Source: Paracentrotus lividus (lineage: Eukaryota > Echinodermata > Echinoidea > Camarodonta > Echinidae). Taken from it: 64,000 nucleotides of DNA. Numbering within the stretch: the stretch's first letter is position 1; each line of letters begins with the position of its first letter. The notes beneath the pieces were generated by a model, which saw nothing but the letters and a program-made list of their open reading frames with translations, did not search any database and was not told the origin of the DNA. This document shows, in pieces, positions 1 to 13,875 of this stretch. Location: assembly GCA_940671915.1 (NCBI GenBank), contig CALNVZ010000649.1:7875791-7939790 (forward strand), read 5' to 3'. Position numbers and translations under genes: made by a program.

Positions 1-49
1 AGAATCAAATTTATATAATGTAACAAACCATATAAAATAGAATTATGTG

Positions 50-95
50 CCTCCCCCCTGTGCTGCTACGGGCACTGCTGCTAGTCTATAATAAA
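50..95 (+). repeat. Fragment of a dispersed repeat (LINE 3'-end type)
   Basis: A short stretch containing GCTGCTACGGGCACTGCTGC closely matches 6718-6747. The second copy runs into a typical LINE-like 3' end with a pentanucleotide tail, so this one is probably a truncated copy of the same family. Bases 96-440 hold only AT-rich sequence in which I recognise nothing. Confidence 0.35.
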
Positions 96-442
96 TGGCA
101 AGCAAGTCCCCAAAAAACATTCTTTTTCCCCAAATAAAATAATTTTTATACTTGAAGGAAGTCATATTTTTCACAAAAATAATTGATTCTTGTTTTGTTT
201 CTATATTTTGTGTATACAAATCGTATTTTGTCAGTGGGTCTGAGTCTTATCCCAGTCTCTGAAATCACATCTCCCTACTTGTAAGTGCAGTGTCCTTCAC
301 CTAAATGTCTAGACATGCTGAAGGTTGCCAATGGCAGGAGTGGTCATCAAAATCATTTTCAAAAACCCAAAGACGCCAATGAGTTAAAAAAAAAAAAAAA
401 ATGCATTTTGCAATTGACCACATGCATGCATCATTCAACGAC

Positions 443-2394
443 ACACGTATGCGCTCGCCCTCTCGTATACACGCACTTGCAACATAAGATGGGCGCTGAC
501 ATTTTGCGCACTAAATTTCACATTTCCGAACGTGAAAAACGTTCTTTCTCTCTAGCTCATCTCATGCATATTCATTCACTCCGAGCAACTGTCGAATCAA
601 ATATCGATGTTTCCGATTGTACCTCTAAGATTCAGTTAGCCAAGCTCGTTCAAAAAAATATATTATTTGTCCTGATTTTTTTAAATAAAAGTATTCGCAA
701 ATCGCTTTGAATGACGCTTGTTCACATATTTTCAGGCCGGAAAAAAAGCTTTTAGTTTTGTTGCCATGGTAAAATTATTTGAATTTTTATGGTACCCCCA
801 ACCACTTATATTGTCTTATTATCATTTGATCTTCAAATTGTTCATTTGGTTCTCAAGTTTATTGGGCAGAATTTTTTCTATTTTCACTCAAAGTTCATGG
901 AGTTTGACATGATTGTAGTATTTTGCGGTATTTTGCTGATTCGATCCGAAGATTTTGGCTGAAATTGTTCACACAGGAGCTCAGTGACGTTATGTTTGAT
1001 TATTTTCCGTTCATTGGGTTATTATCGACTGTTAAATTATTATTTTATAGATTTTAACTGGTTGCGATTGATTTTGAAGAGTTTGTAATCATAGTAAAAG
1101 CAGCAGTCTACAATTTCATAACGAGACTCGACTGTGCTGTGGACCGCGCCCATCGGGCTACCGTCTCTGCCCCCCTGTGAGTGTAGTGTCTCATGCTGGT
1201 TTCAACGAGAAGTCATAAAAACACCGTCAACGTCATTTTCAAATCACCCTTAAAATTCATTTAAATTCAAGGTGACTTAACTGTTACGAATTCTGTCTCC
1301 TTAATATACATTTGTTTTATTTAAATTATGTTTCTGATATGATATTCAGTGATTTTTGATAATAAGAAATTTTGGAGTAAGTTGTATGACGGTGACCATG
1401 TCATTGCTTGTCCGTGTATTATGTATGGAGCAAAAACGTGACGTTGGCAAAAGTAAATTTTATTACAAAATTCTTTATTTATCAAAGTTCATGGGGAAAA
1501 ACATCAATAGTATTTTTAAAATTAAATCCCCATATATTTAGGAGGCGGAATATGTAACAGTAAAGTCACCATGAATTTAAATGAATTTTTAGGACTGATT
1601 TGAAAATGACGTTGACGGTGTTTTATGACTTCTAGGCGGAAAGCAGCATGAAACACTACACACGCGCAACAGGGTGGGGCAGAGACGGTAGCCCGATGGG
1701 CGCGGTCCACGGCACAGTCGAGTCTCGTATGAAATTGTAGACTGCTGCTTTTTACTATGATTACAAACTCTTCAAAATCAATCGCAACCAGTTAAAATCT
1801 ATAAAATAATATTATTAACAGTCGATAATAACCCAATGAACGGAAAATAATCAAACATAACGTCACTGAGCTCCGTGGTGAACAATTTCAGCCAAATCTT
1901 CGGATCGATGTCAGCAAAATACCGCAAAATATACAATCGTGTCAAACTCCATGAACTTTGAGTGAAAATAGAAAAATTCTGCCCAATAAGACTTGCAGAA
2001 CCAAATGAACAATTTGAAGATCAAATGATAATAAGACAATATAAGTGGTTGGGGTACCATAAAAATTCAAATAATTTTACCATGGCAACAAAACTAAAAG
2101 CTTATTTTCTGGTCTGAAAATATGTGAAACAAGGTCATTTTTAAAGCGATTTGCGAATACTTTTATTTAAAAATCAGGACAAATAATATATTTTGGAACG
2201 AGCTTGGCTAACTAAATCTAGAGGTACAATCGGAAACATCGATATTTGATTCGACAGTTGCTCAGGAGTGAATGAATATGCATGAGATGAGCTAGAGAGA
2301 GAAAAGAACGTTTTCACGTTCGGAAATGTGAAATTTAGTGCGCAAAATGTCAGCGCCCAACTAATGCAACGCGCGAGCATACGTGGACAATGTA
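443..2394. mobile_element. Foldback element with ~0.85-kb inverted arms
   Basis: Bases of about 443-1285 reappear as an imperfect reverse complement at about 1555-2394, leaving a central loop of roughly 270 bases. Landmarks on both arms are GGGCGCTGAC near the outer end, GGTACCCCAACCACTTAT in the middle and GACGGTAGCCCGATGGGCGC near the loop. The arms differ by scattered substitutions and small indels, so the element is not very recent. No transposase reading frame is visible and I could not define a target-site duplication. Arm length recalls the long-inverted-repeat TU elements described in sea urchins, but I do not see their short tandem outer repeats, so the family is open. Confidence 0.75.
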
Positions 2395-2805
2395 CAATGT
2401 GATTAGTAAAACGAACATTCTGAGGTAAAATCTTTTCAGATCTCAAAGGTGTAGGGATACCCCTAAACAACCATATTGGCAAAAAAAAACCAACATACAA
2501 TCATTTTTTATTTATGGCACATATGTCCCTTTTGATATTTAATTGCCCTAATGATCGATAACAGTACCATCAAATGACAGAATGCCTTCTTACTTTGCTG
2601 AGTACTCACCAATTGCTCATTTCATTTCAGAGTCATTTGCATATATAAATTTTTTTTTTTTTAATTTTTTAATTCTGTAACCATGTTAGACAGATGTCCA
2701 TAATTGAATTGCATCTCTACAGATGTATTTTTCGTCAAATTTTTGTATGTCATTACATAATTTTTTCTAACTCCATTTTTCAAACATGAATGATTCCCCT
2801 CACAG

Positions 2806-3000
2806 AGCCATGTCAGCCTATCCCCGAGACCAACATGCGCTCTATTGACTACTCAACACCGCGACAGAGCAATGGAAAGTACCGCAACGGAACTCGTGTA
2901 TCTGTCAACTGCATATCTAATTACGTACCCGCCATTGAAAATGGAACTGCATTATGTCATGCCTCGCGATGGTGGAAGGCTATACCTACCTGCACACAAT
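2806..3000 (+). CDS. CCP (sushi) exon 1
   Basis: This is a 65-residue exon between a TTCCCCTCACAG-type acceptor and a GTGAGA donor, phase 1-1. It holds one complete CCP module with four cysteines: EPCQPIP at the start, VSVNC, ALCHASRWW and PTC at the end. The Trp before the last Cys is in place. It is the first exon of the gene visible here; the exon or exons before it, including any signal peptide, are not in the window. Confidence 0.85.
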
Positions 3001-6000
3001 GTGAGAATATGTATTATTTTATATGTTTGATGTTTTACCAAAGATTGTTCTCATTTCAGGTGGAAAACATTTCCTACTTGCATGTAAGGTTAGAATCAAT
3101 TGCGTAAATCCGCTTGCGGTTTCTTTTGATCAGGGGGGATGAGGCTTTGTATTATTATGCAATGTATCCCCCTCCAGATGGATAACATTCTGTACAGATT
3201 TACGTCAGTGGTTAGAATATGATATTGTGTCTGTTAGATACATTACCAAGTAAGGATTCAAAGACAGCTCCCCTGGAGGTCAACTCCCCTGTGGACTATT
3301 CCCACCTGACTTCTGGAGGACTGCCCCGCCAGAGGACAGATGAGTTGTATTCATGAGGAGTTGCCTCGAGGGAAGTTGTTGTCCAGGGACTTGAATCAAT
3401 AATCTGATTTCACAGTCGTTTCTTTAAACACCTAGTTCATTTATCTATTTTTAATATCAATGTACTAGAATTCAAATTTAAATGACTGAGTAGCACCCTC
3501 AACGTTGTTATAAAATGTATATTCATATCACATAATTATTACTGTAAGAGCCGTCCGTGCTGCCATCTGCGCTCCCCGTAGACCGGAACGCTGTAGGACC
3601 GCCGTTCGCGCGGGCAGGGTCTGCATTTTCCACGGAGCGCGGCCGGCGCCGCCGATAGGGGGGTCGACGGAGGCCGGGTCCCCATGGCGGATCGCAGGGT
3701 TCGTTTTCTTCGACGAGCTCGCGTTGGACGCTGGGCGACGATTCCCTGGACGAGAAATCCCCATTGACTCGCGTGCTTAACGTGACGCACGAAAGCAAGC
3801 AGACGACGGAAAGAGTGTCCGTAGGAAGTGTCCATGTCTCCTTTCAAGACTGGACCGGTATTTCACGGCTCCGTCCAACGCCCTTTCATAGGCAAGCCGT
3901 GTGCCAACCCGTTGTCACGCCGATGACGAAATAAGAAAAACGTCTGAACGGTTAGTCTTTCATCTGATTAGGGTGTCTGGGTCGCTCGAGTTAATCCGAT
4001 AAGGGAGATAATTCCCTGCTGATTTCATTTTGAGGAAAAAACCCAGATTGATCAATGATTGAAATCACAATTCGAAATTGGTATAGTCGAAATCTACGTG
4101 AAAAGTTCTCCTAACAGAGTAAACATTTTTCGAAATGCGACACTTTTTAAAGCAGTGTTTTTGAAGAACCGGGTCCAATTTTTATTTAATTTGCCGTGAT
4201 AGGATATGCAGAATAGACAAACCTGTCAGTCTCCGATGGACTTTGTTTACTCTTGGGATAACAACCTAGCTTCTTCGTTGGTGCGACCGAGTAATCTCTC
4301 CCGCGCTGTCCTAGGGGATTATCGGATTAAAGTATTATAGAGTGTTGATTGACTCAGTATTTATGATTTTGTTGAAAATCGATCAAGGGTGAATTTTTCA
4401 ATGTTAGGAAGGCAAAATTCAAACTCCAAATGAAAAATTACATAAAGTTCATGTGTTTTAGATCTCAAAAGGAGCTTTATGTCTGAAAATAAACAAGGTA
4501 AAGGGAACATGAGTATTTACAATTATTTGTAAACATATTGAATTTGGGTATAAAAAAGGGAACATGACTGTTTATAATTATTTATAAACATATAGAAGTT
4601 GGGTATAAAACAGATTGGCCATGAGGGAGAGTTTGAAATAATGTTTGCGTGTATTTTGTTGTTGATTTTGGATAATAAAAGATGGGCATGTAGAATACAA
4701 ATGAAAAATAAATAAATAAATAAATAAACAAAAAATAAATAAAAAAGGGGGAACAAAAATAAAGGAAACTTACATATTCAAGTTTCAAGTTTATTCCACT
4801 CATAAAAACAATACACAGTATAAACATTATACACGTGATCCATAAATACATAAATACATACATATATACATGAGAACATGAATTAAAAACATTGATAACT
4901 ATATATTATACAAGAAATACTACTAAGGAATACAATAAATTAACTATAGAGTGGAGGAGCCAGCAAAAGCCAAGGGCTTATCGAGGCTAGCTCCAAGATT
5001 GAATTAAATAATATACTTAAACCTGGTGTATAGTTTTGGTAACACAAACAAAATCGGCATAAAACCGATTAAATATAGTCTCATGTTGTTCACATTGCAC
5101 TAAAAGAAATGTGTGAGAGATTTTGTGATATTCCTTTCACGATTTCCGGTGAATTTCAGTGAAATGTTTGAATCCAAACACAATTTGTAGCGGTTTTTGA
5201 GACCTTTGCTGGGTTGGCCAGTCCCCCGAACTTCCCGCGTGAATGGAGCGGAGCGATCTGTGTGTATCACCCACACAAGAGAATCCCCATTGGTTTTCCA
5301 TGTGAACGCCTAGCGCACACAAAGATGAGTCGGATCCCCGACTTATCTTTTTTATACTATAATATCGTGAAATAAAGACATTAAAACGAGATTCCATGTA
5401 ATATAACTTTCTTTGTTACAGTTATAGGATTCAGTCTTTCATATTATCTAACTGTGAATCCAAACTAAATTTTTCCTTCTCCCAACACTATACACCAGCT
5501 TTAAAGTAACATTTAAAAAAAGAAAACAAAAAGAAACATTGTAATAAGCAAAATTAACATGGGGTAATAAAGTCAAATGTTATATGTTTTTAGGGAATTT
5601 CAGGAATTTAACAATATTCGGAGAAGAATTATTATACGGGGGGGGGGGGGGATATTAATGAACTGCAAATAAATGCGTGTGATGAACAACAATTTAGGAA
5701 AAGAAAATAGATGAATGGAACGACCAGAAGACATACAGAGAGAGAGACTTGGTCAGCAAAGAAAAGCGGCATATGAATAAAGAAAAGTGTTCAAACAAAA
5801 CATAGTAAACAATATGGTTCGTAATATTTGGAGTAACTTTCGGGTAGAGAAGGCGGAGAATGGTGCACTCTAAAAACGGGTCGAATTTGACCCATTCTGG
5901 CTCCTTTGTGTTCATTGGGTTGGTTCGTCGGTTGGTTGTGGAAACAAAAATCGCGCACCAGTCAAATGTTTTGGGCGTAAGTTTCGGGTGGAATATACAT

Positions 6001-9000
6001 AATACGTTCAATAAAAGTGCATTTTCTTTCGGGGTCAATAAGTTGATAAAAGTCTTCCTTTTTTAACAGAATAAAGAGTATAAAAAAAGAAAGGTGTAGG
6101 GAAAGCAAAGAAATAGAGCATGACTGTGATGAAAATGAGGTGAATTAATTGATGTGAAATTTTAATTAAAGTATCCCTCTTTATAGAAAAAACGGGAAAA
6201 GACATTCATTAAAAATCTATTCCTTCTTTTTATATCATTTTCGCTCACAGGGCTTGAGCAAAAAGTAGAAAGCTTAAGGTTGATGGTTACAGAGAAAGGA
6301 TTGGCTAATGCATATCGGAAAAGCGGAGGTGGACAGTCGCGGATAGAGTAGGGCCGCGCCCTCGCCCCCCCCCCCCCCCAGCAACAAAAAAAAAAAAACA
6401 GAGAGAAAAAAAAAGAAAGAAAAAAAGAATCGACAGAAATACCGGCTGAATCCTACCCCTATGCTAACCTTTATGATGGCCGAAGCCGCCAAAATGTTTT
6501 GGCACTGCACTAACACCCCCCCCCCATTTAATCCTGGATCCGCCACTGATTGAGGGATGAGAGGGAAATGAATAAAGAATATCTATAGGGCCATCTCTTC
6601 CATGGATGGAAACTATGGCCGGCCGTCGTGGCCATAAATGTCCATTCCTCAATGCTTGAATCCACAGAAGAATTGATCAAGTATGAGGGGTCCGGGCCCC
6701 CTTTTGCTAGCCCCCGTGGATTGCTGCCACGGGCCTTGCTGCTAGTATGTATATAAATATAAAATGTTTTTATGTATTTTATGTTGTATTATGTGCAAGT
6801 GTGTGACCACACCAAATTTCCTTGCAATGGACAAAATAAAGAATTGAATTGAATTGAATTGAATTGACTTTGGGGGACTCATCCTCTACGAGAGTAGTCC
6901 TCCAGGAATCTTGTCAGATGGGATTTGTCCTCGGTGGCGTAGATTTCCAGGGTACTTGTCCTCTGGGGAACTTGTCAGGTGTGGAGTAGACCTCCAGGGG
7001 AGGTGTATTGATCTGCCAAGGGAGATATCATTTCAGGTGAAATGGATCCTAGTATTAAAAAGAAAACCTGTAATGTAAAAACCATTTTACGAGTGCACAA
7101 ATAAAAGCATCGATCCGACCAGGTACCCATTTTAACAACTGGGTTAGGTGAAGTATGTAGATAAAAAGGACCTGCCCAAGGATTAAATTTGCTGATATCT
7201 GGAATCGAACTCGCAAGCTTTTCATACCCAGTCAAGTGATAAAACCACGTAGTAGATTCTGGCACTTCTTCATTTTCAACTTGTTGATATTTTGTGCTAT
7301 TTCAGCCTTCAACCGAGCTATAGGAGCTAGGACCTCTCAAAAAGAGACCAATAGAAATCAAGTACTAGGCAATTCTTGGCTTGCAGTAGATGGAATTACC
7401 CTAAGCGAGGCACAGTACTGCTCAAGAACATGTAAGTATTCCAACGGTCATTTTAGAGATAACACTGACATCAAGTCACAGTATTGCTTCTGGATATTTC
7501 AGTATGCAACTGGTCATTTTTAGGGTTTTGAGGCCCCCAAAATGGTAAAAATCTGTAATAATTCTACTTTTGTTGTTTTTGCGTGAGAAAGTGGGTGTTC
7601 TGCGTTAGATCGTGAGACAGGCCCTAGCGTGATTCTCACGCAGAATGTGTGAGACTCGGTAGCTCTGGATATATCACAGAAAGCAAGTCACATTATTGGC
7701 TATTGCCATAGAACATGTATTAAGATGGACCAAAAGCTATGCACTTTGTTTCTCATGACTTACTGGTATAAGTCTCAGAATTCAATATTTTACATTACTA
7801 TTTTTATACCATCTATTGCTACCTTTATAAGAGGGTTATCTTGTTGCAAAACCCATGGTAGGCCCTAAAAAGCTAAAAGAAATTACAAAAATCGCTGGGA
7901 GATAGCACCCTCTCCTTCGTTGCCGTCAGAACGGAGCATGTCCTAATTCTACGCACTTACTTTTAACCTCAATTTAACACCTTTAATTATGTTTTTTCTC
8001 CCAAATATTTGTGATATATTATGAAATTGCTGATAAGGTAGTTCAAAATTGTTTTACCTTTTTACACCTTGCTTGTATTTTTAGCTGTAAAAGAATGAAT
8101 TTTGAACTTTGCAACAGGACTCTACTTTGCTATCAGGGTGCCTGTATTAAGCGAATGCATACATTGACCACGTTCACTTCAGCACGTATTATGCAGTGCG
8201 TAGATTTAAGACCTGCGTAGATTTTGGACCCCCTACCATACTAGTGGTCATTTTACAGATAACACAGAGTTCCAGTAGAACTGTTCCTCAAGGGTCCTGA
8301 AACATAAAGATTTTAATACAATAAATGTAAGTGTGGTCATTTTAGAGATAACATACACATCATGGCAAAGTATTCATTAATAATATGTAACATATACTAC
8401 AGTGTTTGTTTTGAAAGGGAACTTGAGGAAAGTGCGGAAGGAAATGTAATTCGTATAATCTTATTGCTCTTACAATAATTACAAGTTAGTGAAAGCTTCA
8501 GAGCAAATAGAAGTCGTCTACTCTCAAATTTGGAACTCAAAACGCTGCTGCATATTGAAATGTAACAGTCAAAGACTATTTAAAAGATCACTAAAGAAAG
8601 TACCTTTTACCTAAATATTCTCAAAAATAATTGTATTGCTTTCCATCTCCCGACTACTTATAATACTAAGTATTGTCTTTTGTGTGCAGCATATGTGATG
8701 ATGGGGTTTAAATTCAGGTTTGTTTATGGATTTAAACAAACAAAACGGTGATCAGTTAGACAACTTACTTGCTGTTAAGAAATTAGTAAAAGATACTCTG
8801 CCTTTCGACATTCTGCAATTCATACTACTTTTCTTTTTTTTTTTATCATAGCAAGGGTGAAAAATCCATGGTGGAAAGCTGAAATGAGGTCCATCTACAA
8901 TGTCACCAATATTAGAATATACAACCGTCTGGACAGGCCTGATTATAGTAAGTACACAAACATTTTCATTTTCATAATAATAATATCAGCTTCTTGTGCT

Positions 9001-12000
9001 CAAGATTTACAAAACTTTTGCTAGGTTTCATGAAATTAAGAAACACTGATTTTTATTACTGTCCACTATTGGTCCCTCTCTTGTACAACAGGAATTAAGA
9101 GTGCTGTCCTTTCACTTAAAATCATTTGCTGTTCTATTTAATAGTAAATTCCTGCATTCACATAGGTTTAACATTAAACATGCTGTTTAATATTCTGTGG
9201 TGTTAAACATGGGATATTGTCCCTCCCAACCATCCCTCTGTCTCAACCAAAATGTTTTCTGGAAATCAACCTTACTTCATGTTGTGCAGTGATGATTTTT
9301 TATTTATTTTTAAGTAGTTTTTTTAATGTTAATTGACACTTGGTAAATTAAATATGATGTTGAAGCTCGTCCTGCAATTATTCTTTCATTTTACGTGTTT
9401 GTAATAAATACAGTCAAACCTATCTTTGTGACATTGATCTTTAAATGTTGCATGTCTATATCGGTCAATTTTTAAGTTTCTTGTACATGGTCTTACTAAA
9501 TAGGTTTGACTTAAAATACAATAGTAATTTCATTTATCTGCTTCCTGTTTGTGTATTTCTAATGTCAGAATTTGACTTGGTTGGTGCAGAGGTACGGGTA
9601 GGGGTGTATGAAGACCATACGGCAAACCTGCCTTGCGGAGAGCCAATCACGCGGCAGCAGATGTTGGCGAGTGATGAAGATAATCATGGGATTGTGATTC
9701 AGTGTAGAAGACAAGGAAACCTGGGAATCATAGGAAATATGGTCAGCGTGCACGTACCTGTAAACCAGAGAAGAGAGCTCAGTTTGTGTGAAGTTGAGGT
9801 CTACACACACGAAGAACGGATGTCAGGTACAATGCTGACAATTCAGCTTAAGAAAATGTTGTTATTTTGACAAGTTTTTACCATCATCATCATTACCATC
9901 ATAATCATCATCCTCATTATCATCTTCTTCATCTTTATCATCATTTATTATCACCATCCTCTTTCTTTTCATCTTCATCATCATCATCATCACCACTTTC
10001 CTCATTTCATCAACATTTTGTCATCATCATTGTCACCATTTTCACCACCATTATCTATATCAGTTTCATTATCATTATCAATCTCATCATATTCTCATTG
10101 TCAGCATCTTTTTCATCATCATTTTGTCATCTTCAATCATATTAATACTCGTCGTCATCATCATCTTTACCATTATCATTCTCATCATGATTATCATCAT
10201 TCTCATTCATTTTCACCATCATAATCAGCTTAGCTGTCGATCATCATCACCCTCTTCATCATCATTATCGATGTTATTCTTCTTTCATTTCAATCTCCGT
10301 CAGTGAATGGTGCAGAGGAAGGAGCGCAGGTTGGCTGCATTGTCCCCCATGTTCAGAACGCGTACATAGTCAGCATTAGGGTCGCTGAACAGCAGGTTTT
10401 GCTACCTGGTCAAGATGTTAGGTTTGAATGCAAACCCGGTTACAACCTTGAAGGCTCACCAATCAACGTAGTTGATCTCGTCTGTCTCAGTGATTCATCT
10501 TGGGACCGACCTGCGCCTGTGTGCAACCCACGTAAGTGTTGTTCTTCATTTTTCTCTCTTTTGATGGTTGTTTTGTATTGTATTTAAATCATTTACAAGA
10601 AATTATCAGACCATCCTTTACATAATCAAATATTGCATACTGACCAGGTTTGCAGAGGCAAGGGAACCATCAACTTTAATAGTGAGAGATTATGGCTATC
10701 AGAATTAAACCTGTCATTCTATTTGCAAAAAATAGCTTGGAGAGAAGCCATTGTGTATAGATCGAACAGAGAACATTAATAAGTAAACAAAACAAAGAAG
10801 ACCCCCAAACCCTGTAGATCTAAATATGCCTGGACTTACCCAATACCATCTTTTCTTGTAATCTTAATTATATAGCCTTGGCTGTCACACAGTTATTTAG
10901 CGCGCGGTGGCCAAAAGTGCCCTGCCAAACTCAGACTCCAAAAAATGTCTGATTATAGATGTTGAACAAAAAAATTTAAAAAGTCACTGGAGAATTGAGG
11001 ATTGGAGTTAAAAATGTTACTTTATTGAAATAAATTGCCAAGTTAACCAAACATGATGATTTATTAAAATAATTAGCCAAATTAACCAAACATGATGAAG
11101 TTCTATGACTTAGGGCTGGGCAACCCTTGATATTGTTATCAGAAAGAAGGACTGCCAATGTGATTCAGTTCTGGAGCATCTGGGAATTGTTATTTTCATG
11201 CTCAAAACCCTCAATAAGATGCCAGGAATTTTATTATTTTTTAAAGTGCTTTCTAAAACAAAAAATTTCAAGTTTTTAATTTATATCAAACACTTGTAGT
11301 TTACTAAAGTATAACCGAGTTAAGTATCAAAGAAAAGAAGATTTGCCAATGATATCTTCTGGAGAAAAACCCTGTTTACATGTATATCCTGCCATTTACT
11401 TTGTTGTGCTATTTTCAACTTATTGGCGGTATTGAGCGGCCTGGTCATACATGTATTTGATGTGAATGTGATTTAGTAGATCAGATGGTCCTGACTTGAT
11501 CGATGTAGTAGTGATAGATGGGGTTGTTGTGTTTTTTAAACATGACTGTTATTCTGTCATGTTCTCATGTGATGAGGTACACTCAAGTTCTTGACCAACA
11601 TGTATATTCTCTGTGGGTGAATTTTGCACCTTTTCTCTGCTCTAGCTTCTTTGTTAATAAAGTTCTGATTTAGTGCATTGTACCAAATGTTGTTTTCTAA
11701 TATCATGAATACTCAGCTTTTAATTTGAACCCAATTGAATAATACATAATAATACATTTATTTTTATTTCCAGAAACGTGCACTGTTCAACAGATTAATT
11801 AATGGTGGGTTTTTTGTCAGGAAACTCCATTATAACCATGGTGACATCATCTCATTCTCATGTAATGACGGCTATGAGAAGGAATTCAATGAAACATATC
11901 GGTGTGATTTTAGTAGGACAAGTCCAGATATGCCTGCATGTAAACCAGGTAAACTACTATGCTATTTAAACATGAAAATTATGAATTTAATTTAAGTGGC

Positions 12001-13842
12001 TAACTACTTACAGATAATGTCCAGTTCCAGACAGGTTTGGGGTGGGGGTGGCACTATTCTTCTTGAGAGGTATTCTAGGTTTAAACCGGATTGAACCTGT
12101 CAATTTGTGTTGAGGCTGTATTGAGATTCATCTCCATCTAAACAAAGAATGTTTTCTTTTATTAATCTTTTCATACTGGCATTTAGCCTTCCAGATCACA
12201 TGACATCATAACAACTTATTCATTGTTTTCCACTCCCATTTTCAACATAGCATCGTGCAATGCACCATCTCTTCCAGATCACATGATGTCATTACAACGT
12301 CGTTATCGTCATGACACTCTTCTCGCTGTTTCCTGTGAGGTTGGGTTTCAGCTGAGTGGGAATCAAGAACGCAATCAACCGAGATGTGTCAAAGGAAGAT
12401 GGACTGCCAGTGTAAATGTCATATGTGAAAGAGGTATGATGTCATTTATTTATTTTGTAGATATATGATTCGGAGGTCTTTTTTTCACTACTTTACAAAT
12501 AAAAGTACAATGCATTAAATAAATCCTGTCTTAAATTTCCCTCTTTTTTTCCCTTGACATTAACTCTTTGTGTGCCATGAGCGCCAGAATTGCACGTACG
12601 TAGGGGTGCCGTGAGCGCAATTTTGCACAATAGTAACAAGTCAATTAGACATTCATATTGCCGCTCGTAGCGGGCAGGAATTGTTCGCGACTCTGTATTT
12701 TTTTGCATTGTATACAAGTCACGCTTTCGGATAAACTACTTTTCGTCATATTGTTACATTTGAAATAACAGCGTATTTAACGTTTTCAGTTTGTTTTTTT
12801 TTTTTATTTTTTTTATTTCGCTCTATAAATCCTCATATACTTGTGTACATCTGGCATTACAGTAAACCGTACTTGTATACATACACTGTGGAAAAAAAAT
12901 CAATAAAGTTCTTCATTTCAAAGGCTGATTTATGGCAACAAAAGAAGAAGGAGATCCCTCTGATGTTCCCTTTCACTTCCCGTTAAGGTACCTTCCAAAA
13001 GTAAAGCCGCGGCCCGCTGCGTGAACGCCACACTGCGGCGCTTTATAATGAAGTCAATGGAAGAATAATATATGGGAACGGTATATCCTGCCTATAAGCC
13101 CGCTGTGCGGCGTTCACATGCAGCGAGCCGTGGCTTTAACTTTTGGGAAGATACCTAAGCTGGATATCAACAATGACCAGGACCAGGGTTAGTTGTAATG
13201 GGGAGATAACCCCTATTGTCAAGGGTAGATGACCAGGGAAGAAGATTTCTATGGGGGAGATTACCCATTGTCAAGAGTGGCCTACAGGGCTGGGGGGGGG
13301 GTTCAATGGGAGGGATTACCCCTTTGCCAAGAGTGCTGAGAGGGACGCTTTGATCTTTCTTTTTCTTTGAACTTTTTTTTAAAAAATAAACTATAACCTA
13401 GTATTTTATTGTTAGTATGAGAGAGTACGATATACCAAAAGAAAGCTTAGAAGTTCACCTTGCTAATGCATTTGGTTTGGAAGTATAGTATCATTGGTAA
13501 ATAAGACATTTTAGAGGAATTAAAAGTTGTCATAAATTATAAAAATTAAACAATATATATTTATGATTATTATAAAAATGATAATAAATAATGCCACGAG
13601 TGTGGCATCATCAAAACGGAAACTTTATACTCTACAATTTGCTACACAATTATTTTTGTTAGGTTCAAGCAGTAAAGTTATGCAAGTTGATTCAGCAGAC
13701 TCTATAAAGATTGGGCCTTATAAATGTCGTGTCCTGAAATAATGTGGCACAGGCCGGTTTTTCAAGTGGCGCATAAAGAGTTAATGCAAACTGTCATGAT
13801 GTTTTATTTTAAGATATTCTAAGACAAGTTATGGAACAACTT

Positions 13843-13875
<33 letters not shown>

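Noticed and set aside
3523-3847. Overlapping minus-strand frames of 78-102 codons in the CpG-rich island
   Set aside because: All three frames are open at once, which is expected from high G+C. No start context, domain or splice sites support a protein.
9867-10306. Ser/His-rich frames over 9867-10306
   Set aside because: They are translations of the TCA/ATC microsatellite in an intron.
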